The notes under the pieces: generated by a model
Databases searched by the model: none
Seen by the model: only the letters and a program-made list of their open reading frames with translations
Told to the model about the DNA's origin: nothing
NCBI RefSeq assembly: GCF_900102085.1
Contig: NZ_FMVM01000003.1
Location: 348,154 to 412,153, forward strand
Direction of reading: 5' to 3'
DNA from: Paenibacillus polysaccharolyticus
GTDB taxonomy: Bacteria > Bacillota > Bacilli > Paenibacillales > Paenibacillaceae
Length of the DNA: 64,000 nucleotides
Shown: positions 44,648 to 53,522 of the stretch, one piece after another
Position numbering within the stretch: the first letter of the stretch is position 1
Layout of the letters: every line of letters starts with the position of its first letter
Position numbers and translations under genes: made by a program

Positions 44648-45457
44648 TTACTTACTTTGGTTTTGAACGATCTGTGCGACAGGTGTATTATTCTCCAGCG
44701 TATATGGAACAGATTTTACAGGTACGAAATAGGAGTGTATAAGCAAATGATTACGTAAATCCGGGTCATCAGAGACAGCATGCTCATCATCGGATGAACC
44801 ATCTGTTTTTTCCAATGCCTGCATAATATCAAAAGCATAATCCACATACACTGTACCCTGTTCATTCATCATAAAAGGCAGTTCCTGACCCGAATATACA
44901 CTTTTTAGCGTAATTAAAGGAGATCCCGGCTGTGCCGCTAAGTTCATATCCACCGCATGGAAGCCAGGATATAACTTTTCACCCGCAGGCAGTTGTTGAT
45001 TATGTACAGATTTATACTGATCCACCATGCGTTGCACATCATTTACTTTCTGCACCGTCTGGAGATCCATCACTTTCACTGTCGGTTTCACTTCCTCATT
45101 TTGTATCAAAAAGTAAGCGCTCCCACCATTCTCAAAGGCCGTCCCAGGTATATCATCAAGATAACCCAGCTGCTTCAATTTAGACAGGTCTACTCTAAAC
45201 TTTTCATACTTCGGCGTATCCGCATCCGCGTTCAGAATTGGCAGTATGCCCTCGTCCTTTTGAAACGCTTCAATCGCACTCTGAATACGGTTTACACTTT
45301 CGCGATAAGCTGTTTTGGGATCAGAATTACTCTGAGAAGGATACAAGCAACCACTCATTGTCAGCATGAGCAGAAGAAGCAAAGACAGACACTTCATCTG
45401 CTGTAACAAACCCGAAGGATGTCTTCCATCCGCGGTTTTATTCTTCTTTTTATTCAT
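44648..45457 (-). CDS. yphF: Lipoprotein of the YphF family
   Basis: Predicted lipoprotein of 269 residues. A basic N-terminus, a leucine-rich core and the lipobox TMSGC come before the mature domain. GGAGGGTG lies just before the ATG at 45457. Function unknown; position next to spoIVA matches B. subtilis yphF, where a sporulation role is suspected. The long mature domain has no motif I can name. Confidence 0.75.
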   Translation of the reverse strand: MNKKKNKTADGRHPSGLLQQMKCLSLLLLLMLTMSGCLYPSQSNSDPKTAYRESVNRIQSAIEAFQKDEGILPILNADADTPKYEKFRVDLSKLKQLGYLDDIPGTAFENGGSAYFLIQNEEVKPTVKVMDLQTVQKVNDVQRMVDQYKSVHNQQLPAGEKLYPGFHAVDMNLAAQPGSPLITLKSVYSGQELPFMMNEQGTVYVDYAFDIMQALEKTDGSSDDEHAVSDDPDLRNHLLIHSYFVPVKSVPYTLENNTPVAQIVQNQSK

Positions 45458-45492
45458 TCGCACCCTCCTAAACTCTATTTCTCTTCTTGGTA

Positions 45493-45849
45493 TTATGCGA
45501 ACCAATCATCATCTTGCTGTTGACGCTCAAGCTGTTTCCTTATGGCGGCTTTCAGTGGATCTTCCGGAACCTGCACGGTCAGTTGTCCGCATACTTTCGC
45601 CTGACACGAGAGTCTTGTTCCATCGTCAAGCATTAGTCCAAGCTTCCGTCTCTCCGCATCCGTAGGTGGAAGCAGTGCATGCCGCTCCTCGGGCGCCACG
45701 TTAACTTTGCACATCAGACATGCCGCTTTGCCATCGCACCGGGTTGATATTCGAACACCAGCCCGACGCGCAGCTTGTAAAAGGGTTGTGCCGGGCTGAA
45801 CTTTGATGGATTTGTTCATCGGTAAAAATGTAATCATCTCTTGCATCAT
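45493..45849 (-). CDS. Plant-type [2Fe-2S] ferredoxin
   Basis: Small electron carrier of 118 residues. Cluster ligands are CDGKAACLMC (three cysteines) and LSCQAK. A KVQPGTTLLQAARRAGV segment is typical of the fold. GGGGAGG precedes the ATG at 45849. It overlaps the nucleotidyltransferase-like gene by four bases, so the two are co-expressed. Partner reductase unknown. Confidence 0.88.
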   Translation of the reverse strand: MMQEMITFLPMNKSIKVQPGTTLLQAARRAGVRISTRCDGKAACLMCKVNVAPEERHALLPPTDAERRKLGLMLDDGTRLSCQAKVCGQLTVQVPEDPLKAAIRKQLERQQQDDDWFA

Positions 45850-46481
45850 CGTTCCTCCCCAGCTTGATCCGACCAAGAAAACCCGACCAGTTCTTCCACT
45901 TCTGATCTGAAACGAGATCCCCATATGTTATGTTGACTTAACGCAATCATCGCAGGTCGATGAACCTCAGGCTCTAGACGAATTCGCGCTGCGATGGGGA
46001 CATACCGATCTTCACGTCCGCGAAGCAGATTAAAAAGCAATTCATGCGCAAGCGGCATTAGTCGCAACCGGTATGCGTCCACCTGAGTCTCGGAAGCATA
46101 AAGAGCTAGCACATGTTCGATCTGGATACGATACCAACTTTCGCACGCCCATACTTCAAAACCGCCTACCAGTTCCAGTGAGCATGCACCTACCTGGTAA
46201 TGACTCAGCAGGGAAGCATAAGGCCCCGTTTTGTCTATTGCAGGCTCATCAAGCTTGCTCCCGGGAGCACAGATATGCAGCTTTTGGGCATCAGCAATAT
46301 CAGCATACACATCTATATCTCGAGGTGCTTGTTGCAACTCGACCCCTTGAAGCAGTAAACCGCAACTACCACCTAGTAACCAGGTATAAGGCTGACGATC
46401 CCATGCTTTTGCCGTATCCAGTAAAGCCTGGTGTAATTCCGGATATCGCGCAGTCCAATTCTCCGTTTCATGCGGTACCAT
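45846..46481 (-). CDS. Nucleotidyltransferase-fold protein
   Basis: Protein of 211 residues. The WLLGGSCGLLLQGV...PRDIDVYAD stretch (about 33-61) matches the GG(S)-x-DxD core of Pol-beta-like nucleotidyltransferases. The remaining part lacks a clear partner domain. Such proteins include antitoxin-like and tRNA/antibiotic-modifying types; the function here is open. It is paired with the ferredoxin and is not in the B. subtilis version of this cluster. Confidence 0.7.
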   Translation of the reverse strand: MVPHETENWTARYPELHQALLDTAKAWDRQPYTWLLGGSCGLLLQGVELQQAPRDIDVYADIADAQKLHICAPGSKLDEPAIDKTGPYASLLSHYQVGACSLELVGGFEVWACESWYRIQIEHVLALYASETQVDAYRLRLMPLAHELLFNLLRGREDRYVPIAARIRLEPEVHRPAMIALSQHNIWGSRFRSEVEELVGFSWSDQAGEER

Positions 46482-46566
46482 AGCTACACACTCCTCCCAT
46501 CCGTCTTTTCATTGTGTCCGTTCTTATGATGCGCTTATGCGGATGTTCTCTCTCCCATGAGGGAAT

Positions 46567-46746
46567 TTAGGTCAGAGAAGCGATTCCACCAAAAAATCCG
46601 ATGAGCATAATTAAAAAGGCAATAATCGAAAGAATCCCCCGCACGAATCCTTTTGTTTTGGCACGAGCAAATGTAATCAAAAATACAGATAATCCCATAA
46701 TGAGGATGGCAACTAATGACAGCCACATCTTGTCCATTGCGCTCAT
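46567..46746 (-). CDS. yphE: DUF2768 small membrane protein (YphE-like, 59 aa)
   Basis: Two hydrophobic helices (about residues 8-27 and 38-57) joined by a basic ARAKTKGFVRG loop. Shine-Dalgarno GGGGAG lies 11 nt before the ATG. Size, topology and position between spoVIF/gpsA and yphF match B. subtilis yphE. Function unknown. Confidence 0.8.
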   Translation of the reverse strand: MSAMDKMWLSLVAILIMGLSVFLITFARAKTKGFVRGILSIIAFLIMLIGFFGGIASLT

Positions 46747-46844
46747 AAACCAGCAGTCTCCCCTTCAATCCGATATTCATCACGAAATTGTGACAATTGC
46801 AATCATTATAACATGAAATCGAACGTATTTTTCCTATAAAAAGA

Positions 46845-46876
46845 CAAAAAAGCAAGCCAGCATCTGCTGGCTTGCT
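46845..46876 (-). terminator. Terminator of spoVIF
   Basis: CAAGCCAGC (46853-46861) and GCTGGCTTG (46866-46874), with T6 on the minus strand. Confidence 0.92.
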
Positions 46877-46916
46877 TTCGTAATGCCCGATTCCTGCGTG
46901 AGCAGGCAACGAACGA

Positions 46917-47192
46917 TTATTTTTTTATCATCATCTTCATTAACGATTCCATATTGCTTGGATTCAGCCCACTTTTCTTGACTGCACTCACAATATCCTG
47001 AACCGTATCCTCAGATACCGGTATTTTCGCCATGGCGGATACTTGTTTAATCAACTGGCGCAACTGAGCCTCATTCTGCATCGTTGTTGGTTTCACTGTG
47101 CTTGCCAGCTTTTTGACAGCTCCTTCAGTGATCGTTTTGCCTGTCTTTTTGTTGATGGCTTTCAGCGCTTCTTTCGAAATGTTGTTACCCAT
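46917..47192 (-). CDS. Stage VI sporulation protein F-like
   Basis: Small helical protein of 91 residues with the SpoVIF-type segments AINKKTGKTITEGAVKKLAS and LRQLIKQVSAMAKIPVS. The family acts in late coat assembly. GGAGGGG lies 6 nt before the ATG at 47192. A SigK-type promoter lies just upstream. In Bacillus the family gene is elsewhere, so its place here is a difference. Confidence 0.82.
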   Translation of the reverse strand: MGNNISKEALKAINKKTGKTITEGAVKKLASTVKPTTMQNEAQLRQLIKQVSAMAKIPVSEDTVQDIVSAVKKSGLNPSNMESLMKMMIKK

Positions 47193-47223
47193 TCGTCTCC
47201 CCTCCTCCGGCAATACTCATGTG

Positions 47224-47252
47224 TATAATATGAGTGTGCAGGGGAAAAGGTG
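47224..47252 (-). promoter_or_regulatory. SigK-type promoter of the SpoVIF-like gene
   Basis: CACC (47249-47252), 16-bp spacer, CATATTATA (47224-47232) matches the SigK pattern mACm-16/17-CATAnnnTA. Confidence 0.65.
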
Positions 47253-47306
47253 ATTAAGCTGCATCATTTTAAACTAGGCCATTGTAACGATATTTAAACC
47301 ATCAAC

Positions 47307-48347
47307 TCAGGAATGCCATTGCTCCCAAGTTTCCAGCTTCATTACTTCCATCTCCGTTTTCGGATCACGTCCCATCAAGGCTTCAACGGCATCACGTGGC
47401 TGCCGATTCTGAAATAACACATGGTACAATTGATCCGCAATTGGCATCTGAACACCGTATTTTTGGGATATAAAATAGGCGGCCTGAGTCGTTCGAATAC
47501 CTTCAACCACCATGCCCATGGACTGCAACACATCATCCAGCTTCTGTCCCTGCCCCAGCATAGATCCGGCTCTCCAGTTCCGACTGTGCTGACTTGTAGC
47601 TGTAACAACGAGGTCACCGATTCCCGCTAGTCCAGAAAACGTTAATGGATTAGCTCCCATCTCAACACCGATTCGAGTAATCTCGGCAAGTCCGCGGGTT
47701 AACAACGCCGCCTTGGCATTATCACCAAACTGCAGACCATCCGACATGCCTGCCCCGAGCGCGATGATATTTTTGAAAGCTCCCGCTAGCTCAACTCCGA
47801 GCATATCCCGGTTTGTGTACACACGAAAATAGGCATTCATAAACAATCCCTGAACTGCCTCCGCAGATGTTTTATCCAATGAAGCTACAACCACGGTGGT
47901 TGGACAGCGCTTCACCACTTCCTCAGCATGACTTGGACCAGACAATACAACAATCTGTCCTTCTTCACATTCAAGCTCTTCAGAGATCACGGTAGACATC
48001 CGTTTCAAACTTTCCGTTTCAAAGCCCTTCGTTGCATGAATAATCAGCATATCGGGTGTATAGAAAGGTTTAAACTGATGTGTAACCGCACGCATCGCAG
48101 ACGAAGGCGCTACAATTAACACAGCCGCCGCATCTGCAACCGCAGCTTCCATATCGCTGGTTGCGCGAATGCGAGGAGACAGCTCTGCACCCGGTAGATA
48201 ACGTGTATTCGTGTGCTGGGTATTAATCTCCGTTGCTTGTTCTTCGCTACGTGTCCACATCACCACATCCAGTTCGTTCGCGGCGAGGACACTGGCCAAG
48301 GCAGTTCCCCAACTGCCTGCGACCAGTACGGCAACTTTTTTAGACAA
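47307..48347 (-). CDS. gpsA: NAD(P)+-dependent glycerol-3-phosphate dehydrogenase
   Basis: Makes sn-glycerol 3-phosphate for phospholipids. The TTG start at 48347 has GGAGGGG 9 nt upstream (346 residues). The nucleotide loop reads VAVLVAGSWGTALA: the first glycine of the usual GAGSWG is valine. The catalytic LKNIIALGAG-like segment (FKNIIALGAG), SGPSHAEE and GLAGIGDLVVT are normal. It overlaps plsY by 8 bases, so two successive lipid steps are coupled. Confidence 0.95.
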   Translation of the reverse strand: MSKKVAVLVAGSWGTALASVLAANELDVVMWTRSEEQATEINTQHTNTRYLPGAELSPRIRATSDMEAAVADAAAVLIVAPSSAMRAVTHQFKPFYTPDMLIIHATKGFETESLKRMSTVISEELECEEGQIVVLSGPSHAEEVVKRCPTTVVVASLDKTSAEAVQGLFMNAYFRVYTNRDMLGVELAGAFKNIIALGAGMSDGLQFGDNAKAALLTRGLAEITRIGVEMGANPLTFSGLAGIGDLVVTATSQHSRNWRAGSMLGQGQKLDDVLQSMGMVVEGIRTTQAAYFISQKYGVQMPIADQLYHVLFQNRQPRDAVEALMGRDPKTEMEVMKLETWEQWHS

Positions 48348-48963
48348 CGCGTTTCCCCCCTCCAGGGTTCTTTGATCCCAATTTATTTTCCTGTCCTTTG
48401 GCGAGCTTCGCAATATTCGTACGATGTCTCCAGAATGCAAACAGACAAATAATCAGACTGCCCCAAAAGATACTCATTGAATACCCAGGCAGGATCAAGA
48501 TGAAAACAGGAGTCAGTGCTACAAAAATTAAAGAGCCTAGCGAAACATAACGTGTCAGAACGATGGACAGGATGGCAATGATCCCGGCATAAAGCGCAGG
48601 CAGGAAAGCCAAGCTTACCAGTACTCCAATCGCAGTAGCAATGCCTTTGCCTCCGCGAAAATTGAAATAAAGGGGCCAGTTATGACCTGCAATGGCAGCA
48701 ATACCGCTGAATGCAGCAATCCATGGAGACCCGTTACTTAACCATATGCCAATCCATACTGCAGCAATACCTTTGATTACATCAAGTAGCAGAACTGCGA
48801 TAGCCGGCCCTTTACCCAGAATACGCAGCGTATTCGTTGCCCCGGCATTACCACTTCCGTGTTGACGTATATCAATCCCCCGTATTGCTTTTGCAAGAAG
48901 AACACTAAAACTGATCGAACCAAGCAGGTAGCTCAGTACAATAGCTGCGATGGATAAAATCAC
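48340..48963 (-). CDS. plsY: Acyl-phosphate:glycerol-3-phosphate acyltransferase
   Basis: Membrane enzyme that acylates glycerol 3-phosphate at position 1 using acyl phosphate. The 207 residues have five to six hydrophobic segments and the three family motifs: SGNAGATNTLRILG, GHNWPLYFNFRGGKGIAT, and the WRHRTNI end. The start is GTG with GGGGAG 6 nt upstream. Substrate is supplied by gpsA. Confidence 0.96.
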   Translation of the reverse strand: MILSIAAIVLSYLLGSISFSVLLAKAIRGIDIRQHGSGNAGATNTLRILGKGPAIAVLLLDVIKGIAAVWIGIWLSNGSPWIAAFSGIAAIAGHNWPLYFNFRGGKGIATAIGVLVSLAFLPALYAGIIAILSIVLTRYVSLGSLIFVALTPVFILILPGYSMSIFWGSLIICLFAFWRHRTNIAKLAKGQENKLGSKNPGGGKRVV

Positions 48964-48974
48964 AAACTTCTCCC

Positions 48975-50297
48975 CTAACCTTCGTCGGACTTCCTCCGAG
49001 TAAATATGCGAATTGGTGTGCCTTCAAAATCAAACGCTGCACGGATTTTATTCTCCAGGTAACGCTCATAAGAGAAGTGCATCAATTCAGGGTCGTTAAC
49101 AAAGATAACCATAGTCGGCGGTTTGACCGCAACCTGAGTCACATAGTTAATTCTCATTCTCCGCCCTTTATCGGTTGGCGGTGGATTAATGGCTACAGCA
49201 TCCGATACCACATCATTAAGCAGATGTGTCTGAACACGCAAAGAATGCTGTTCTGCTACACGCTGTACCACTGGCAACAATTTTTGTAAGCGTTGTTTTG
49301 TCAGTGCGGACAAAAAGACAACCGGAGCATAGGTCATAAAGAGGAAATGATCCCGAATCTTCGTCTCGAATTCCTTCATCGTTTTATCCGTTTTCTCTAC
49401 AACATCCCACTTGTTTACCACGAACAATGAAGCTTTACCCGCTTCATACGCATAACCGGCAATGTGCTTGTCCTGTTCGATAATGCCTTCTTGACCGTTG
49501 ATAACAATCAGAACAACGTCGGCACGCTCAATAGCACGCATCGCACGCATTACGCTGTACTTCTCCGTCGTTTCATATACTTTACCGCGCTTCCGCATAC
49601 CCGCCGTATCAATCAGCACGTAACGTTGCCCGTCTTTTTCAAAAGGAGTGTCAATTGCATCACGTGTTGTACCGGCTACATCACTCACAATAACACGTTC
49701 CTCACCCAGGATGGCGTTCACAAGTGAAGATTTACCCACATTAGGTCGGCCGATCAGAGCTACACGAATTACATCCTCATCGTATGTCTCTTCCTCAAGT
49801 TCAGGCAATTTCTCCACAATCGCATCAAGCAAGTCACCAATTCCCGTACCGTGACTGCCAGATACCCCGATCGGATCACCAAAACCGAAGCCATAAAACT
49901 CATAAATCAGCTCACTGCGCCCAATGTTATCCACTTTGTTCACGGCTACCACGATCGGTTTACCTGAGCGATAAAGCATCTCAGCAACTTCTTCGTCCGA
50001 TTGCGTAATACCCGCCTTGGCATCACACATAAACACAATAACATCTGCTTCTTCAATCGCAAGCTCCGCCTGCATGCGAATGGATTTCATAATGACGTCC
50101 TCGCCGTCAATTTCGATACCACCCGTATCAATAATACTAAATGCTTTTCCGTTCCATTCACCGATTCCATAAATCCGGTCACGGGTAATGCCCGGCTTAT
50201 CTTCCACAATGGCCAGTCTGTCGCCGATAATCCGATTGAAAATGGTGGATTTACCCACGTTTGGTCGGCCGACAATTGCCACAACTGGTCTTGCCAT
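48975..50297 (-). CDS. der: Ribosome-assembly GTPase Der (EngA)
   Basis: Essential GTPase with two tandem G domains and a KH-like C-terminal domain, for 50S maturation. GRPNVGKST near residue 9 and GRPNVGKSS near 186 are the two P-loops. [18 protein letters not shown] and NKWD are also present. ATG at 50297 with GGAGGAG upstream. It follows the S1 protein gene across a weak terminator. Confidence 0.97.
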   Translation of the reverse strand: MARPVVAIVGRPNVGKSTIFNRIIGDRLAIVEDKPGITRDRIYGIGEWNGKAFSIIDTGGIEIDGEDVIMKSIRMQAELAIEEADVIVFMCDAKAGITQSDEEVAEMLYRSGKPIVVAVNKVDNIGRSELIYEFYGFGFGDPIGVSGSHGTGIGDLLDAIVEKLPELEEETYDEDVIRVALIGRPNVGKSSLVNAILGEERVIVSDVAGTTRDAIDTPFEKDGQRYVLIDTAGMRKRGKVYETTEKYSVMRAMRAIERADVVLIVINGQEGIIEQDKHIAGYAYEAGKASLFVVNKWDVVEKTDKTMKEFETKIRDHFLFMTYAPVVFLSALTKQRLQKLLPVVQRVAEQHSLRVQTHLLNDVVSDAVAINPPPTDKGRRMRINYVTQVAVKPPTMVIFVNDPELMHFSYERYLENKIRAAFDFEGTPIRIFTRRKSDEG

Positions 50298-50404
50298 ACA
50301 TTCCACTCCTCCTGTCCATACTTACGTTACTCATCATAGCAAAAAAGCTATGGCTTGGCTAACGTTTCGTAACGAACCGAAACGATATTCTCGCAATAAC
50401 AACA

Positions 50405-50432
50405 ATCGGCGAACCCGCTGGGGCTCGCCGAT
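50405..50432 (-). terminator. Hairpin between the S1 protein gene and der
   Basis: ATCGGCGA and TCGCCGAT form an 8-bp stem. The T tract on the minus strand is interrupted, so termination may be partial. Confidence 0.6.
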
Positions 50433-50491
50433 CTTGCTTTTATTGTTCAGCAAAATATGCAGTATATAACTTAGAACCATGCATGTATAAC

Positions 50492-51706
50492 TTATTTGAA
50501 TTTGCTGAGTTTGTCACCAAACAGTTCGCCGAGCGTAGTGCTCATACCTTGATTGTTCAAGGAAACGTTCGGATTGTTGATTTCTTCACGTGGAGCGTTG
50601 TTTCTTGCTGGGCGCTCTGATTTTTGTGGTTGAGCAGGAGCTTCTTCTGTTTCTTTGATGCTCAAGCTTACACGTTGTTCAGCAGGGTTCATGTCCAAGA
50701 TTTTCACTTGAACTTCTTGGCCCTCTTTCAGCACTTCATGTGGAGTACCAATGTGTTTGTGGGAAATTTGTGAGATATGCACAAGACCCTCAACACCAGG
50801 AGCGATTTCAACAAATGCACCGAAATCAACCAGACGTTTTACAACACCTGTTACGATATCACTTGTGTTGAATTTGTCACCAGCTGTTTCCCAAGGACCT
50901 GGTTGAACAGCTTTCATGCTCAGGCTGATTTTACCTTTTTCAGGATCAACTTTCAGCACTTTAACATTTACTTTGTCGCCTTCGGACAATACATCGGATG
51001 GTTTGTCAACGTGAGTCCAAGCCAGCTCGGATACGTGTACCAAACCGTCAACTCCGCCTACATCAACGAAAGCACCGAATTGAGTCAAGCGTTGAACTGT
51101 ACCTTCAATGACTTGACCTTCTTGCAAACCAGCCATTACTTGAACTTTGTTTGCTTCGAATTCTTGCTCCAGAACGTCTTTTTGGGAAAGGATCACTTTG
51201 TTGTTCTCACGATCGATCTCTTTCACTTTAACACGTAGTGTGCGGCCTTTGTAGTCGCTGAAGTCTTCAACGAAATGACGCTCAACCATGGAAGCCGGGA
51301 TAAATCCACGAACGCCCACGTCTGCAACCAAACCGCCTTTAACTACATCACCTACAACAACTTCGAACACGTCTTGGTCTTCAAAATGCTTTTGCAATTG
51401 CTCCCAAGCGTTCTCGCTGTCGATCGCACGTTTGGACAGAACGAGTTTTTCTTTCTCATCGTCGATGCTAAGAACTTTAGCTTCAACTTCTTGTCCAACT
51501 TCTACTGCTTCAGACGCGCTGTCTACGTGAAGCGAAGACAGTTCACGAATTGGAATAACACCGTCATATTTATATCCAATACTTACATAAGCTTGGTTAT
51601 CTTCCAATTTGACGATGGTTCCTTTTACAGTATCTCCTTTTTTCAAGGAAACGAATTGATCCAACTCATCTTGGGTTGCTTCTTGATTTTTCATTTCTTC
51701 CGACAT
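50492..51706 (-). CDS. ypfD: Four-domain S1 RNA-binding protein (RpsA/YpfD-like)
   Basis: The 404-residue protein has four S1 OB-fold domains (about 20-90, 105-172, 190-260, 275-345) and a disordered tail rich in Pro, Arg and Asn. The final domain has GVEGLVHISQISHKHI. It is related to ribosomal protein S1, but in Firmicutes it is not an essential translation factor. GGAGGG lies 8 nt before the ATG at 51706. Confidence 0.94.
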   Translation of the reverse strand: MSEEMKNQEATQDELDQFVSLKKGDTVKGTIVKLEDNQAYVSIGYKYDGVIPIRELSSLHVDSASEAVEVGQEVEAKVLSIDDEKEKLVLSKRAIDSENAWEQLQKHFEDQDVFEVVVGDVVKGGLVADVGVRGFIPASMVERHFVEDFSDYKGRTLRVKVKEIDRENNKVILSQKDVLEQEFEANKVQVMAGLQEGQVIEGTVQRLTQFGAFVDVGGVDGLVHVSELAWTHVDKPSDVLSEGDKVNVKVLKVDPEKGKISLSMKAVQPGPWETAGDKFNTSDIVTGVVKRLVDFGAFVEIAPGVEGLVHISQISHKHIGTPHEVLKEGQEVQVKILDMNPAEQRVSLSIKETEEAPAQPQKSERPARNNAPREEINNPNVSLNNQGMSTTLGELFGDKLSKFK

Positions 51707-51842
51707 GTCAAATACCCTCCTCAATTCAAAAACCCCATTATATTCAAACCTGCCTTGGCAGAGTTCAAAACACTTTCATGCAAATGCACTTCACATAGCA
51801 TTCCTCAAAAATATGGAAACATGCACTCACAGTAGACCTGCC

Positions 51843-52430
51843 TTACTTACTAGGCTCGCCTGTTTTCACCATTTCGTTAATTTTGGACATGATTTTCTCG
51901 GTAGCTCTTTCCAAAGCATCTCCGGAAGTGTCTTCCTTGAACTCGTCCAAATTGACCGGTGCGCCATATACTACTTTCATCTTATGAAAAAGCTTGTAGT
52001 TGCCGATAATAGCAGTAGGGATTACAGTAGCACCGCTGCGGAGAGCAAAACTCGCTGCTCCTTTTTTACCAATTCCACCATCGTTGTGACGGCTTCCCGA
52101 CGGAAAAATGCCAAGAACTTCACCATCACGCAAAATGTTAAGTGAGGTTTTGATGGATTCTTTGCTTACTCCTCCTCGCTTTACAGGAAAGGCACCGACA
52201 GCTTTAATGATTCGGCCAAATACCGGAACATCAAACAGTTCGCTTTTAGCCATAAATCTCACTTGACGGCGAATTTTGATGCCAACGGTTGGCGGATCAA
52301 AGTTACTGATATGATTGGAGCATAAAAGTACACCGCCGTCTTTCGGGATATTTTCCCGTCCAACTGCCTCCAGGCGAAAAAGAATGGTATACATGATCCG
52401 CAGTACAGTCTTGCAAAAGGTGTAAATCAT
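51843..52430 (-). CDS. plsC: 1-acylglycerol-3-phosphate acyltransferase
   Basis: Second acylation of phosphatidic acid synthesis. The 195 residues carry the catalytic HX4D as NHISNFDP near 43-50. The second motif reads FPSGSR where most have FPEGTR. GAGGAGAG lies 8 nt before the ATG at 52430. It overlaps the 3' end of cmk by four bases. With gpsA and plsY nearby, the whole route to phosphatidate is in one region. Confidence 0.93.
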   Translation of the reverse strand: MIYTFCKTVLRIMYTILFRLEAVGRENIPKDGGVLLCSNHISNFDPPTVGIKIRRQVRFMAKSELFDVPVFGRIIKAVGAFPVKRGGVSKESIKTSLNILRDGEVLGIFPSGSRHNDGGIGKKGAASFALRSGATVIPTAIIGNYKLFHKMKVVYGAPVNLDEFKEDTSGDALERATEKIMSKINEMVKTGEPSK

Positions 52431-53131
52431 AGACCGCTCTCTCCTCTGACCATTGTGCAATAAGATACGATTTTGTCAACCACTTCATGGATATTCATCT
52501 TCGTTGTATCCAGGACAATCGCGTCCTCTGCACAACGAAGCGGGGAGACTTCCCTGTTCTCATCCAGTTTATCACGGGTTGCAATATCTCGCTCCAGTTG
52601 CTCCAACGTCAGCCCATCGGATGGTTCCAGTTCTTTGAAGCGGCGAAGTGCGCGCTCCTGCACACTGGCAGTCATAAAAATTTTCACTTCCGCATCGGGC
52701 AATACAGTCGTTCCGATATCGCGCCCATCCATGACGACGCCCTTGCGCAAAGCCATTTGCCGCTGAGTATCCACTAATTGTGTACGCAGCCCCTCGATTT
52801 GCGCATATCGAGACACGATTCCCGTTACTTCACGGGAGCGGATTTCCGAGGTAACATCCTCGCCATTACAGAACACTTTCTGTCCACCCCGATCCGGTTG
52901 TAAATCAATAACCAAATCTTGAGCTTCCTGAAGTACCTGAGTCATATCTTCCGGAGATATATCTTTCCGAAGCATATGCAAGGATACTGCACGGTACATT
53001 GCGCCTGTATCGACATAAATGTATCCGAGTTCCTCTGCAACCAAGCGGGCCACCGTGCTTTTTCCGGCACCAGCAGGTCCGTCAATTGCAACGTTCATCT
53101 TCCCGTCTTCTGATGTGTTCTGGCTAGCCAA
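52427..53131 (-). CDS. cmk: Cytidylate kinase
   Basis: Phosphorylates CMP and dCMP. The P-loop is AIDGPAGAGKST, and YVDTGAMYRAV and DGRDIGTTVLP are the nucleotide sites. I prefer the TTG at 53131 (234 residues) because GAGGAGG lies about 9 nt before it; the ATG at 53098 (MNVAIDG) has only a weak site. The longest frame, to 53242, is unsupported. Confidence 0.95.
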   Translation of the reverse strand: MASQNTSEDGKMNVAIDGPAGAGKSTVARLVAEELGYIYVDTGAMYRAVSLHMLRKDISPEDMTQVLQEAQDLVIDLQPDRGGQKVFCNGEDVTSEIRSREVTGIVSRYAQIEGLRTQLVDTQRQMALRKGVVMDGRDIGTTVLPDAEVKIFMTASVQERALRRFKELEPSDGLTLEQLERDIATRDKLDENREVSPLRCAEDAIVLDTTKMNIHEVVDKIVSYCTMVRGESGL

Positions 53132-53163
53132 CGGGGCATTCCTCCTCAAACGATAAACCTCAA

Positions 53164-53187
53164 TAAAAAAACAGGCATTGCCTGCAT
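53164..53187 (-). terminator. Terminator of ypfB
   Basis: On the minus strand GCAGGC-aat-GCCTGT is followed by T6. Confidence 0.88.
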
Positions 53188-53234
53188 CGTGAAAATTATA
53201 CCACACTCTACACATGGATGCAAAAACAGACAAA

Positions 53235-53459
53235 TCAGCCATTCCGGTCTTTGCTGTTACTTTGCATATGAACCGGGGTACCTTCTAGCCGGTCAATCGT
53301 TGTCATTATTTTCTTCAAATCCGGGACAAGCAGTAACAATTGACAGAGAATAACGAGGATCAGGAGCAAGCCAATGAATAGCAACGCTCTTCGTTCCAAC
53401 CGTTTTGACATCATACAATAAATATGTTCAATTCTCCGTGCATCAGAGCGTTTCTTCAT
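53235..53459 (-). CDS. ypfB: Small membrane protein (YpfB-like, 74 aa)
   Basis: One hydrophobic helix (about residues 25-46) between a basic N-terminus and a charged tail. GGAG lies 9 nt before the ATG. Position between the PilZ gene and cmk matches B. subtilis ypfB. Function unknown. Confidence 0.7.
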   Translation of the reverse strand: MKKRSDARRIEHIYCMMSKRLERRALLFIGLLLILVILCQLLLLVPDLKKIMTTIDRLEGTPVHMQSNSKDRNG

Positions 53460-53522
53460 AGCAACATTCTCCGTTTTTGCCTTACGTTGCCCAGTACAAT
53501 ACTGTTTTATGCCTGCACACGT

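Noticed and set aside
46535..46909. 124-codon minus-strand ORF
   Set aside because: It overlaps the yphE-like gene in another frame and reads through the spoVIF terminator; the 59-residue gene has the Shine-Dalgarno and family match.
50777..51238. 153-codon and 186-codon plus-strand ORFs opposite the S1 protein gene
   Set aside because: Antisense shadows of a repetitive coding gene; no ribosome-binding sites and no protein family resemblance.
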